Source: Bacteroidales bacterium UBA5621
Lineage (GTDB): Bacteria > Bacteroidota > Bacteroidia > Bacteroidales > VadinHA17
Length of the DNA: 8,026 nucleotides
Direction of reading: 5' to 3'
Assembly: GCA_002424525.1 (NCBI GenBank)
Contig: DIKJ01000243.1
Coordinates: 1-8,026 of the forward strand
Shown: piece after piece, positions 1 to 6,981 of the stretch
Layout of the letters: every line of letters begins with the position of its first letter
Position numbering within the stretch: position 1 is the stretch's first letter
Made by a program: the position numbers and the translations under genes
The notes under the pieces: generated by a model
Seen by the model: the letters and a program-made list of their open reading frames with translations, nothing else
Database searches by the model: none
Told to the model about the DNA's origin: nothing

Positions 1-265
1 TGATGTCCCAAACAACAACAGTTTCACGCTGATTAGTGATCGACACGGCAGCAATGGTTTTGCCGGGATTTCTATTAACAATTTCTTTAATGATCTTTAT
101 CGTGTTGAGAAAGATCTCTTCGGGATCGTGTTCCACCCAGCCGGGTTCCGGGTAGAATTGGCCGTGTTCTTTCGATGATTTGTCAACGATTTGTGCCTTA
201 TCGTTAAAAAGCACCGCCTTTGTCGCCGATGTGCTCTGGTCGATGGAAAGTATGTGTCTATGCAT
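1..265 (-). CDS. FGGY-family sugar kinase, glycerol-kinase-like (partial, N-terminal 88 residues)
   Basis: The minus-strand frame opens with ATG at 265 and runs off the left edge of the window, giving 88 residues. It begins MHRHILSIDQSTSATKAVLF, the first phosphate-binding strand and loop of FGGY kinases. It continues with YPEPGWVEHDPEEIF and ITNQRETVVVWD, which closely resemble glycerol kinase. FGGY kinases phosphorylate sugars or polyols with ATP in the cytoplasm. The usual D-x-G-T loop reads D-Q-S-T here, with Ser in place of Gly, so this may be a GlpK-related subfamily rather than GlpK itself. The start lies 5 bases after the stop of the transketolase C-terminal subunit, so the two are almost certainly co-transcribed and translationally linked. 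The split transketolase partner suggests a ketose substrate such as apulose, but that is inference. Glycerol kinase remains an alternative because the substrate-determining part lies outside the window. Confidence 0.88.
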   Translation of the reverse strand, partial: MHRHILSIDQSTSATKAVLFNDKAQIVDKSSKEHGQFYPEPGWVEHDPEEIFLNTIKIIKEIVNRNPGKTIAAVSITNQRETVVVWDI

Positions 266-270
266 TGGTA

Positions 271-1218
271 TTAAGAATCTTTATTATGTAACAGGTTATA
301 AGCTTCTTTTACGATATTGGTTGATGTCAGTCCATAATGTTCAAACAATTCCGCCGATTTTCCGTGCATAAGGAATTCATCAGGGAAGCCTATTATTTTC
401 ATCGGGATCGGTCTATACTGAACTACCTCCGATGCGACTGCAGCACCAAGGCCTCCGTTGATACTGTGTTCTTCAACAGTAATTATGGCAGAAGTTTCTT
501 CAACTGCTTTCTTAATCACTTCCAAATCAAGGGGCTTCAAAGTGTGCATGTCAATAATCCTGGCGGAAATACCCTTTTCTTTAAGTTTTTTTCCAGCTTC
601 AAGGCAATGATATACTGTTTCCCCGCATCCGATAATGGTTAAGTCCTCGCCGACAAGGAGAGTATTTGCTTTGCCGATTGTGAATGATGCATTTGTTTCG
701 TCGTATACATCCGGCACTGCACCCCGCCCCATTCGAACATAAACCGGGTATCTGTACTTAATGAGTTCCTTTGTCATCAGCCTGGTCTGATGAATATCGC
801 AGGGAAGAATGACTGTCAAACCCGGCAGTGCCCTCATCACTGCGATATCGTGCAGACTCTGATGTGTTGCTCCCAATGACCCGTAACTTACTCCTCCGCT
901 TACGCCGATGATCTTAACAGGTGCATTGGAATAGGCCACATCCGTTTTAACCTGTTCGAGGCTGCGGGCAGAATAGAAACATGCAGGACCGCACACAAAA
1001 ACATTCTTGCCGCTGAGAGCCAGGCCTGCCGATACTCCTATACCATTTTGCTCAGCGATGCCCAGTTCAACGAATTGTTCCGGCAATCTCCTGGCAAATT
1101 CTCCCAGCGTAACCGAACCTCTTGCATCTGTAGTAACCACAATGATGTTTTTATCATTTTCGGCTTCTGCTATTAATGTATCGGTGAATGCCTTCCGGCA
1201 TGGTATGGTATTGCTCAT
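271..1218 (-). CDS. Split transketolase, C-terminal (pyrimidine-binding) subunit
   Basis: This 315-residue protein is the second half of a two-gene transketolase. Residues about 5-170 form the pyrimidine-binding domain. It includes ELGIAEQNGIG, whose E56 is the glutamate that activates thiamine diphosphate, and the stretch SYGSLGATHQSLHD around 111-124. Residues about 185-310 form the transketolase C-terminal domain (IIDMHTLKPLD, VEEHSINGGLG). The length suits stand-alone C-terminal subunits. Together with the upstream gene it should transfer two-carbon ketol units between sugar phosphates in the cytoplasm. Its ATG overlaps the stop of the N-terminal subunit gene as ATGA, so the two are translationally coupled and probably made in equal amounts. 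The sugar kinase follows after 5 bases. Split transketolases include general pentose-phosphate enzymes, D-apulose-4-phosphate transketolase (AptAB) and sulfosugar transketolase (SqwGH), and sequence alone does not separate these here. Confidence 0.93.
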   Translation of the reverse strand: MSNTIPCRKAFTDTLIAEAENDKNIIVVTTDARGSVTLGEFARRLPEQFVELGIAEQNGIGVSAGLALSGKNVFVCGPACFYSARSLEQVKTDVAYSNAPVKIIGVSGGVSYGSLGATHQSLHDIAVMRALPGLTVILPCDIHQTRLMTKELIKYRYPVYVRMGRGAVPDVYDETNASFTIGKANTLLVGEDLTIIGCGETVYHCLEAGKKLKEKGISARIIDMHTLKPLDLEVIKKAVEETSAIITVEEHSINGGLGAAVASEVVQYRPIPMKIIGFPDEFLMHGKSAELFEHYGLTSTNIVKEAYNLLHNKDS

Positions 1219-2078
1219 TGTCCCTGAGTACTTTTCTGGTATTTAAATATCCTTTGATTCAGCTCGTTAATGGCATCCTTCAGCTCACTTTCCGTTGGTA
1301 CTTTGTGATGCCACTCCGCCTTGTTTTCAATGAATGAAACACCTTTCCCCTTAACTGTTTCGGCAATTATCATCGTGGGGTATCCGTTTCCCGGAATTCC
1401 ATTAAGGAATACATCAAGCAGTTTTTCGACACAATTGCCGTCAGTTTCAATCACGTTCCATCCGAATGCCTGCCAGCGCTCAGTCAGCCGTTCAAGCTTC
1501 ATGACATTTTCTGTGTTACCGCTTATCTGCAGCCTGTTCCTGTCTGTTATTGCAACAAGGTTGTCCAGTTTGTAATGACTTGCTGCCATGGCAGCTTCAT
1601 AGACACTGCCTTCGTTTTGTTCCCCATCACCCATAAGCACATATATCCTGTATTGCAACATATTCATTTTAGCAGCGATTGCCATTCCTGTCCCCATACT
1701 TAATCCGTGCCCCAGGGCACCGGTATTTACTTCAATGCCCGGAACGCTGTTTACCGGGTGTCCGGCCAGGGGACTGTTGAATTTGCCATACGTATCCAGC
1801 CACTCTTTCGGGAAAAATCCTCGCTCAGCCAGCACACAATAATAAGCTTCCACGCTATGGCCCTTGCTCAGAATGAAACGGTCGCGGCCGGACATTTCGG
1901 GATTCTCAGGATCAACATTCATTACATTGAAATAGAGAGCAGTCAGTATATCAACTGCCGATAGAGACCCTCCTGTATGCCCCGATTTAGCATTGAAAAT
2001 AATCTCCAGTATCTTTTTACGGATTTTTTCCGCTCTTATCCTTAAAGAGGAAATATCAGTGTTGCCTGCAATGTTCAT
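1215..2078 (-). CDS. Split transketolase, N-terminal (thiamine diphosphate-binding) subunit
   Basis: This 287-residue protein is the first half of a split transketolase. It carries the thiamine diphosphate and metal-binding motif GDGEQNEGSVYEAAMAA starting at G150, closed by D179-R-N181. Active-site histidines appear in SGHTGGSLS (H34), SKGHS (H74), AGHP (H107) and ALGHGLS (H124), and the loop ETVKGKGVSF lies at about 240-249. It needs the downstream subunit, with which it shares an ATGA overlap. ATG at 2078 gives the expected N-terminal helix, and no strong Shine-Dalgarno is seen, as is common in Bacteroidota. Upstream on the same strand lies a permease remnant rather than an obvious promoter, so expression may depend on read-through from the exported-enzyme genes. 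Candidate reactions are general pentose-phosphate transketolase or cleavage of apulose 4-phosphate. Confidence 0.93.
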   Translation of the reverse strand: MNIAGNTDISSLRIRAEKIRKKILEIIFNAKSGHTGGSLSAVDILTALYFNVMNVDPENPEMSGRDRFILSKGHSVEAYYCVLAERGFFPKEWLDTYGKFNSPLAGHPVNSVPGIEVNTGALGHGLSMGTGMAIAAKMNMLQYRIYVLMGDGEQNEGSVYEAAMAASHYKLDNLVAITDRNRLQISGNTENVMKLERLTERWQAFGWNVIETDGNCVEKLLDVFLNGIPGNGYPTMIIAETVKGKGVSFIENKAEWHHKVPTESELKDAINELNQRIFKYQKSTQGQ

Positions 2079-2135
2079 AAATAAGTATTAAGATCCCAGC
2101 TCAGTAAATAAATTCCTTCATTTCGAGTCCTGCAG

Positions 2136-2452
2136 TCAGGCTTTAGCCATAGTAATTAAAACCAGACCAACAAGATATAAAATAAACATGAATAATAACA
2201 ACTGATCTGTGCCTTTAGGAGCACCTTTGAATTCCTTCTATGCAAAAACTCCCCATAGAATTGCAACCACAGGTGCTGCGTTACTGAGGGCATATGAGAT
2301 GGCGGGACCGGCAGCGCCCACCGACATAAAACTGACTACCATTCCTATCATCCAGATAACGCCTCCCAGGATTCCAATCATATGGGGCTGAACGGATCCT
2401 TTAAATATTCACTAATTTTTACAGGTACACCCTGCACAAAAAGAAGCCTCTG
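2136..2452 (-). pseudogene. Remnant of a GRP/EamA-type (DMT superfamily) sugar permease, C-terminal third
   Basis: On the minus strand a broken coding stretch encodes transmembrane-rich sequence typical of the C-terminal part of Bacteroidota DMT/GRP permeases. It reads in pieces: FVQGVPVKISEYLK, then GSVQPHMIGILGGVIW, then AISYALSNAAPVVAILWGVF, a stop, then KEFKGAPKG and a last hydrophobic helix (LLLFMFILYLVGLVLI) to a TGA at 2136-2138. Two lesions are visible: a one-base loss near 2396-2404 (between EYLK and GSVQ), and TAG at 2238-2240 where the family normally has Trp (WGVF-x-W-KEFKGA). The N-terminal two thirds are absent, because a stop lies upstream and the TIM-barrel gene ends 13 bases away. 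It sits directly before the split transketolase, so it was probably the sugar importer of this operon. The family call rests on remembered motifs, not a search. Confidence 0.8.
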
Positions 2453-2465
2453 TTACTATCATTTA

Positions 2466-3416
2466 TTACACCTCAAAACTATCGCATTCTCGGTAAACCT
2501 CAATAACACGTGCTTCACCCTCCAGGGTTCCCCTGTTACTTATACCATGTTCCATTCCTATTACGCCATCAAATTTCCTGCTATAGATATATTTAAAGAT
2601 GTTTTTGTAATTGATCTCACCTGTTCCTGGTTCGTTCCGTCCTGGATTATCTCCGGTGTGAAATGCAGCAATTTCACTCCAGGCAGCCTCTATATTCGGA
2701 ATAAGGTTTCCTTCTTGTATTTGCATGTGGTATAAGTCATCTAGAAGCTTACAAGAGGGACTGTTGACAGCCCGGCAGACAGCATAGGCCTGAGGAATAG
2801 TAGTAAGAACCATTCCTGGGTGATCACGGAATGTATTAAGTGCCTCAAGGACAATTGTCAACCCGGCAGGTTCAATTATATCACAGCAATATCTGAGATT
2901 ATCAATCATATTAGCAGTCTGATAATCTCTATGTAATCTCTCATCATATCTTCCCGGAATAACAAGTCCCCACTTTGCCCCTGTCCGTTTGGACACTTCG
3001 ACACCCTCTTTCATCTTGTTAATCAACATTTCACGTATTTCCGGACTATTGAGAACGTAAGTAGGGGGACCTGAACCGGCCGCCGATATGATAAACGGTC
3101 CAAGTTCCATCCCCAAACGTTGCATCTCATTGGCAATTCTCTCCTGATCCTCTACTGGACGGCTCATTAAATTGTTATCGAACATTGCCCTGAATCCCAT
3201 ATCATAACAGAACTTAATATTATCGATGGGATCAGTTCCGGCATGTTGGCGAAACATATTTAAACTGGGACCATATTTCAATTTGAAAGGAACTGTGGCA
3301 TCCTTAGCTTGAATCTGATTGGAGCCTCTTGAAAATCCGATCAACGAAGGTGCAGCAATTATTGCTGCACCTGTTGTTGAGGCTTTTTTAATAAAACTTC
3401 TTCTTGAATTATTCAT
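2466..3416 (-). CDS. Tat-exported sugar isomerase/epimerase-like TIM barrel (hydroxypyruvate isomerase family)
   Basis: The protein starts MNNSRRSFIKKAS, a twin-arginine signal followed by a hydrophobic stretch ending near GFS, so export to the periplasm is expected. The mature part is an AP-endonuclease-2-type TIM barrel. Metal-ligand motifs are visible in VLEALN, LLDDLYHMQIQEGN, FHTGDNPGRNEPGTGEINY and GMEHG, a pattern closest to hydroxypyruvate isomerase-like proteins. Such enzymes isomerise or epimerise sugars, or act in eliminations on keto-sugars. I chose ATG at 3416 (316 residues); an in-frame TTG at 3422 would add only two residues. It lies 33 bases after the Gfo/Idh gene, so they are co-transcribed. 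In an apiose pathway it could be the apiose isomerase, but the export signal argues for work in the periplasm, perhaps with the oxidoreductase. The exact substrate cannot be read from the sequence. Confidence 0.88.
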   Translation of the reverse strand: MNNSRRSFIKKASTTGAAIIAAPSLIGFSRGSNQIQAKDATVPFKLKYGPSLNMFRQHAGTDPIDNIKFCYDMGFRAMFDNNLMSRPVEDQERIANEMQRLGMELGPFIISAAGSGPPTYVLNSPEIREMLINKMKEGVEVSKRTGAKWGLVIPGRYDERLHRDYQTANMIDNLRYCCDIIEPAGLTIVLEALNTFRDHPGMVLTTIPQAYAVCRAVNSPSCKLLDDLYHMQIQEGNLIPNIEAAWSEIAAFHTGDNPGRNEPGTGEINYKNIFKYIYSRKFDGVIGMEHGISNRGTLEGEARVIEVYRECDSFEV

Positions 3417-3449
3417 TGACAAATAGTATGTGTTTCTTTTACTGAATCT

Positions 3450-4862
3450 TTAGTTGGCAGATGCAGCTGCTTTTTGTCTTGCAGCCCTTTCTGCAGCTTG
3501 TCTTTTCTCTTCTTCAGGATCATAAGCAATCCCGGCTATTGGTACTGTTTTCGATTTAACATAACCAACCTTAGAAAAATCAAGTGGCCGGGTTGGACCT
3601 ATACTGAGATCTGAGTTCATCATTTCTTCCCAGGTCACCTCTTTACCTGAGTAAGCTGATTCACGACCCATTATTGCAACCAAGGTTGAAATTGCGATCG
3701 ACTCTGCTTCATTATATTCCGCGCCTGTACGGATAGCTGTAACGAGGTCGATATGCTCTTGAATCATTGCCGGAACAGCTAAACGTCTGGTTGGTTGACC
3801 ATCTTCATCCAGAGGATATGGATATGACCATATCTCATTTCCAGAGTGGTTGAGAATTAAGTTCTGGCAGTTGGTCGAACCCTTTGTCCCCACCATTCTT
3901 TCAGAAACGTTGTTTGCGCAACCGTCGATCTGACGACACTGACTATGGAAATGTCTTCCGTCTTCATATTTAAAATCGACATCGAAAAAGTCATACATGT
4001 CACCTGTAGGACGACGCAGTCTATAACCCATTCCCACTGCACTGACTGGATGTGATCCGGTAAACCAGGTCATCACATCAATATTATGACAATGCTGCTC
4101 TACAATATGATCTCCTGCAAGCCATGTCCAGTTATTCCAGTCGCGCAACATATATTCCATTTCTCCCCATTCAGGAGTTGGATCGCGATGCCATACTTTA
4201 CCCGTATTCCACCAAACATTACCACCGGTGATTTCGCCGATAGCGCCCTGAGCAACCTGATGCCAGGTAGTTACATAGTCGCGCTGGTGATGGCGCTGGG
4301 TTCCTACACCTATACATAAGCCCAACCCTTTTGCTTTTTGAGCAGAAGCCATTACTGATCTTGCGCCAACAGGGTCAACGCAAGCAGGTTTTTCCATGAA
4401 TACGTGTTTCCTGGCATCAATTGCTGCTGCCAAATGTTCGGGATGAAAGTAAGGAGGTGTAGTCAGAATAACCACATCCACATCCGTGTTGAGTACCTTT
4501 AACCAGTTATCAAACCCAACAAAGCAATTTTCAAGTGGAACCTCTTGTCCTCTTTGTTCTAAAATATTCGCTCTGCAGGCATCTACCCGGTCTTGAAATA
4601 CGTCACCCAAAGCAACAATCTTAAGGTTTGGTCCGGCATCCAGGAAGTTAGATGCTGCACCTGTTCCACGACCACCGCAGCCAATAATACCTGCTTTCAG
4701 AACTGGCCCATCTGGTGCTTGGTCACGAAAAACAGGATCGGCAACTACTTTCTTTCTTTCACGGGTACAACTGGTAATAATTGTAGGGGCCACTACCCCT
4801 GCGACTCCAACCGTTGCTGCTTTACTAAGAAAATTACGTCTTGAGATACTTGATTTTTTCAT
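3450..4862 (-). CDS. Tat-exported Gfo/Idh/MocA-family oxidoreductase (probable lipoprotein)
   Basis: This 470-residue protein begins with a twin-arginine signal (SRRNFL at 7-12) and a hydrophobic stretch ending in the lipobox-like ITSC (Cys32), so a membrane-anchored periplasmic protein is likely. The Rossmann nucleotide-binding loop GIIGCGGRGTG is at 58-68, and the family motif MEKP at 156-159. A probable catalytic stretch EQHCHNIDVMTWF at 255-267 is followed by the C-terminal alpha/beta domain. The last 20 residues are a charged, Ala-rich tail. Gfo/Idh enzymes oxidise or reduce sugar hydroxyls with a bound NAD(P); exported members in Bacteroidota include GH109-like enzymes and sugar 3-dehydrogenases. 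The gene precedes the exported TIM barrel by 33 bases, suggesting the two act on the same sugar outside the inner membrane. Substrate is unknown. Confidence 0.92.
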   Translation of the reverse strand: MKKSSISRRNFLSKAATVGVAGVVAPTIITSCTRERKKVVADPVFRDQAPDGPVLKAGIIGCGGRGTGAASNFLDAGPNLKIVALGDVFQDRVDACRANILEQRGQEVPLENCFVGFDNWLKVLNTDVDVVILTTPPYFHPEHLAAAIDARKHVFMEKPACVDPVGARSVMASAQKAKGLGLCIGVGTQRHHQRDYVTTWHQVAQGAIGEITGGNVWWNTGKVWHRDPTPEWGEMEYMLRDWNNWTWLAGDHIVEQHCHNIDVMTWFTGSHPVSAVGMGYRLRRPTGDMYDFFDVDFKYEDGRHFHSQCRQIDGCANNVSERMVGTKGSTNCQNLILNHSGNEIWSYPYPLDEDGQPTRRLAVPAMIQEHIDLVTAIRTGAEYNEAESIAISTLVAIMGRESAYSGKEVTWEEMMNSDLSIGPTRPLDFSKVGYVKSKTVPIAGIAYDPEEEKRQAAERAARQKAAASAN

Positions 4863-4887
4863 AATAGGTTAAGTTTAAAAGAAATGA

Positions 4888-4897
4888 CAAAAACATA
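4888..4897 (-). promoter_or_regulatory. Possible -7 box for the Gfo/Idh gene
   Basis: Read on the minus strand this is TATGTTTTTG, near the Bacteroidota -7 consensus TAnnTTTG, 25 bases before the ATG of the oxidoreductase gene. No convincing TTTG at -33 is present. It would give the exported-enzyme genes their own start in addition to read-through from the glycosidase gene. Weak. Confidence 0.25.
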
Positions 4898-4944
4898 TTA
4901 ATTATTGTAACGTGTTGTGCAGTTGAAAAATACATATAAAAAAG

Positions 4945-5091
4945 TTAATATTTTAAATGGCAAGAGTTATACATAACACAGGCGTATTCAAGCCTGGACG
5001 TGTTGGGGGTATCACCTGTATTTTTATAACCCGAAAGTGTAAACAATATTACCATAATACCTGATCTGATAATTAAACAGAGAGCTTTCAT
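4945..5091 (-). CDS. Possible 48-residue small protein or truncated lipoprotein gene
   Basis: A minus-strand frame from ATG at 5091 to TAA at 4945-4947 encodes 48 residues. It starts MKALCLIIRSGIMVILFTLS, a basic start and a hydrophobic core like a signal peptide. It continues GYKNTGDTPN; Tyr22 sits where a lipoprotein would have its lipid-bearing Cys (LSGC), one base change away. The remaining residues (SRLEYACVMYNSCHLKY) are not recognised. It lies in the 272-base gap between the glycosidase and the oxidoreductase on the same strand. It may be a real small exported peptide, the leftover 5' end of a lost secreted-protein gene, or chance. I cannot assign a function. Confidence 0.3.
   Translation of the reverse strand: MKALCLIIRSGIMVILFTLSGYKNTGDTPNTSRLEYACVMYNSCHLKY
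4975..5004. repeat. Imperfect inverted repeat (hairpin) in the gap before the Gfo/Idh gene
   Basis: AACACAGGC at 4975-4983 can pair with GCCTG at 4992-4996 and TGTT at 5001-5004, leaving an 8-base loop and a 4-base bulge. No run of T follows on either strand, so it is not a standard intrinsic terminator. It could be an mRNA processing or attenuation hairpin between the glycosidase and the exported-enzyme genes. It overlaps the possible 48-residue ORF. Confidence 0.35.
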
Positions 5092-5134
5092 TTGTAATTA
5101 TTTTTGATTTTTAGAATCGTTTATTTTATGAGTT

Positions 5135-6853
5135 TCATTTTTTACGCCCATTTTCCATAATGAGGACCCAGTCGTTACCGGAGAATCGCGGACCATTTGT
5201 TGGCGGAACAAATTTCTGAGGCGTTTTTGCTTTCCTGAGATATCCTTTTTCGGGAATTTCTCCGTTACGCGGATTAAACCAATACCAGTAAATCCTTTTT
5301 CCGGTTACCCAGGCAAGGTCGGCTTTAAAGGTTTCTCCGTGAGGTGTATAGACCATTGCATAGCTCTTGTCAGTTGAGGTGCAGGCAAGTATCCTGTCAG
5401 CTCCTTTTGTATGGTTGTCAACGAGAAATTCCTGATTCGTGACCCTCAGCAACATGGGGTTGTTTAAGAGTAAATCTCCAAGATATCTTATCTGGGGCCC
5501 AAAGCCCTCAAAGAATGACTGAGGTATCTTAAATTCTCCCAGGTCGTTACGTTCCCCGCAATGCCATAAATTCCATGATCCGGAGGAAGTGCCAAATCCT
5601 CCGCTGAAGATACCCCAGTATATTGCGGTCCGTGCTTCATGAGTGATTTTACCATCCTTCGTGTAAAATGGTTCAAAATCCATTACCGGTTTGTTTTGTG
5701 CCTGACAGCTCCTCTCAATCATCCCTTCAAGATTGTTTATGTTATGTCCCGACTGGATTGTATTGAAATCCATAAATGGCTCATTTTCAGAGATAAAATC
5801 TGTTGTGATAGTTGGGCCATGAGTATGATAAGTCATAAGAATATTGGCATACTCTTCTTTCCCATTTATTCCCCAGGCTACACCTCTGGCCAGTTCGCGA
5901 TGGATATTAAGCTTGAGGGGAGTATCAGGTGCTTCATCTCCCCCCATCACCCATATAATCCACGGGTTGTATCGGCGATAACGTTGTCCGATAAATTTGC
6001 CATATGCAAAAGCATTGTTTTCGTGAAGATTCTTATTATGGTTCCATTGTTCCCTCCATGTCGGGAGGAGACAAATAAACATTTCTCTTTTTATACATTC
6101 ATTGACTATAAATTCAAGATGGTCCCACCAATCGTATTCATTCTGATTCCCCGGCTCGTTCCCCAAAGTAATAACCGGGTGTAAAAAGTTTTCATTCTCG
6201 AAGGGTATATTGCCATAAACATTTGGCCCCATATAATGCGAGTGGGCTAGCAACTGAACAGCCGTAAACCCCTGTTCTTTACAGATATCCAGAACTTTCA
6301 CGACTTCTTCCCGCGAAAGCCTTCGGGTCATTGACCATAGGGTCTGGCTAAGAAACAGAAATGGTTGATTGGAACTTTCATCAACCAGATAGCGCCTATT
6401 GTCGGAAACTTTCAATTTCGATTTGCAATCGCCATCCGCTTCCCCGGCCATAATTTTTTTCAGCGTTTCTTCCACGTTGGCATCAACTGACGACTGAAAT
6501 TCAGGCAACAACTTTTTCGCTATTATTTCTTTTGTCGGATCAGGAACAACCCTGACAATTATTTTGAAATTCTTTTCTCCGTTCAGAGAACTACCTGAAA
6601 TATAGGTTGAGCCCTCACTTATCCCACAAATTTTCACGCTACCGAAAACAGATTCAATAATAGCGATGTCCTGGTTTCCCGTGGTCCAGATAAATGGTCT
6701 GCTGTCATCCTCTTCCCTGAAAAGCGGCATACATTCACCTGATTTCATGAGCAGGGTATCAGCAGGATTGCTTTTGGCCAAAGTATCAGAACAGGCCATC
6801 AGACAGACTATTATTAAAACCTTTAAGAAATAATCTGCTTTTATTTTTCCCAT
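5135..6853 (-). CDS. Secreted apiosidase-like glycoside hydrolase (GH140/DUF4038 family), lipoprotein with Ig-like domain
   Basis: This 572-residue protein has a lipoprotein signal (hydrophobic 10-20, lipobox LMAC with Cys21). Residues about 28-104 are a small beta domain of bacterial Ig-like (Big2) type: L...G, WTTGNQDIAIIE, G-V-x-I-x-G-x-x-x-G-x-x-Y-I, ending IIVRVVP. After a linker, about 148-445 is the DUF4038 catalytic barrel, marked by RYLVDESSNQPFLFL, AFAYGKFIGQRYRRYNPWIIWVMGGD, TYHTHGP, DFNTIQSGHN and KPVMDFEP. About 450-568 matches the small C-terminal beta domain usual in this family. In characterised GH140, which releases apiose from rhamnogalacturonan II, an Asp and a Glu do catalysis; D306 (GGD) and E394 (DFEP) are the likely counterparts. 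The usual GDT-x-W motif reads SQTLW at 169-173, so specificity may differ. It heads the minus-strand operon. Confidence 0.88.
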   Translation of the reverse strand: MGKIKADYFLKVLIIVCLMACSDTLAKSNPADTLLMKSGECMPLFREEDDSRPFIWTTGNQDIAIIESVFGSVKICGISEGSTYISGSSLNGEKNFKIIVRVVPDPTKEIIAKKLLPEFQSSVDANVEETLKKIMAGEADGDCKSKLKVSDNRRYLVDESSNQPFLFLSQTLWSMTRRLSREEVVKVLDICKEQGFTAVQLLAHSHYMGPNVYGNIPFENENFLHPVITLGNEPGNQNEYDWWDHLEFIVNECIKREMFICLLPTWREQWNHNKNLHENNAFAYGKFIGQRYRRYNPWIIWVMGGDEAPDTPLKLNIHRELARGVAWGINGKEEYANILMTYHTHGPTITTDFISENEPFMDFNTIQSGHNINNLEGMIERSCQAQNKPVMDFEPFYTKDGKITHEARTAIYWGIFSGGFGTSSGSWNLWHCGERNDLGEFKIPQSFFEGFGPQIRYLGDLLLNNPMLLRVTNQEFLVDNHTKGADRILACTSTDKSYAMVYTPHGETFKADLAWVTGKRIYWYWFNPRNGEIPEKGYLRKAKTPQKFVPPTNGPRFSGNDWVLIMENGRKK

Positions 6854-6884
6854 GCTTAACTAATTTTATCTAAAATTAATCAAT

Positions 6885-6893
6885 TCAAAGGTA
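6885..6893 (-). promoter_or_regulatory. Probable -7 promoter element for the glycosidase operon
   Basis: On the minus strand this reads TACCTTTGA, an exact fit to the Bacteroidota sigma-ABfr -7 consensus TAnnTTTG. It lies 31 bases before the ATG at 6853, leaving a short untranslated leader. A clean TTTG -33 box at the usual 19-20 base spacing is not seen. Its position makes it the likely start of the whole minus-strand operon. Confidence 0.5.
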
Positions 6894-6981
6894 AAAGTAT
6901 CAAATTGCAATTATCTCTTCTTTCTTCTGAATTAAAAAAGTTGTTAAATGTATTCTTATGGATTAATTTTAATTTCCGGAT

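Noticed and set aside
337..642. Plus-strand open frame of 101 codons
   Set aside because: Antisense to the transketolase C-terminal subunit; no recognisable motif.
2209..2391. Plus-strand open frame of 60 codons in the gap before the transketolase genes
   Set aside because: The minus strand here encodes permease-like sequence (GILGGVIW, SYALSNAAPVVA); the plus frame is its antisense.
2382..2735. Plus-strand open frame of 117 codons
   Set aside because: It covers the antisense of the TIM-barrel C-terminus and part of the permease remnant; the translation is not protein-like.
3420..3422. TTG start for the TIM-barrel gene
   Set aside because: An ATG six bases downstream (3416) gives an equally complete Tat signal and is the more likely start.
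4975..5004. Intrinsic terminator after the glycosidase gene
   Set aside because: The hairpin is bulged and lacks a following T-tract on either strand, so it is listed only as an inverted repeat.
5639..6184. Plus-strand open frame of 181 codons
   Set aside because: It lies antisense within the GH140-like gene, which has clear family motifs; the plus-strand translation shows no recognisable domain.
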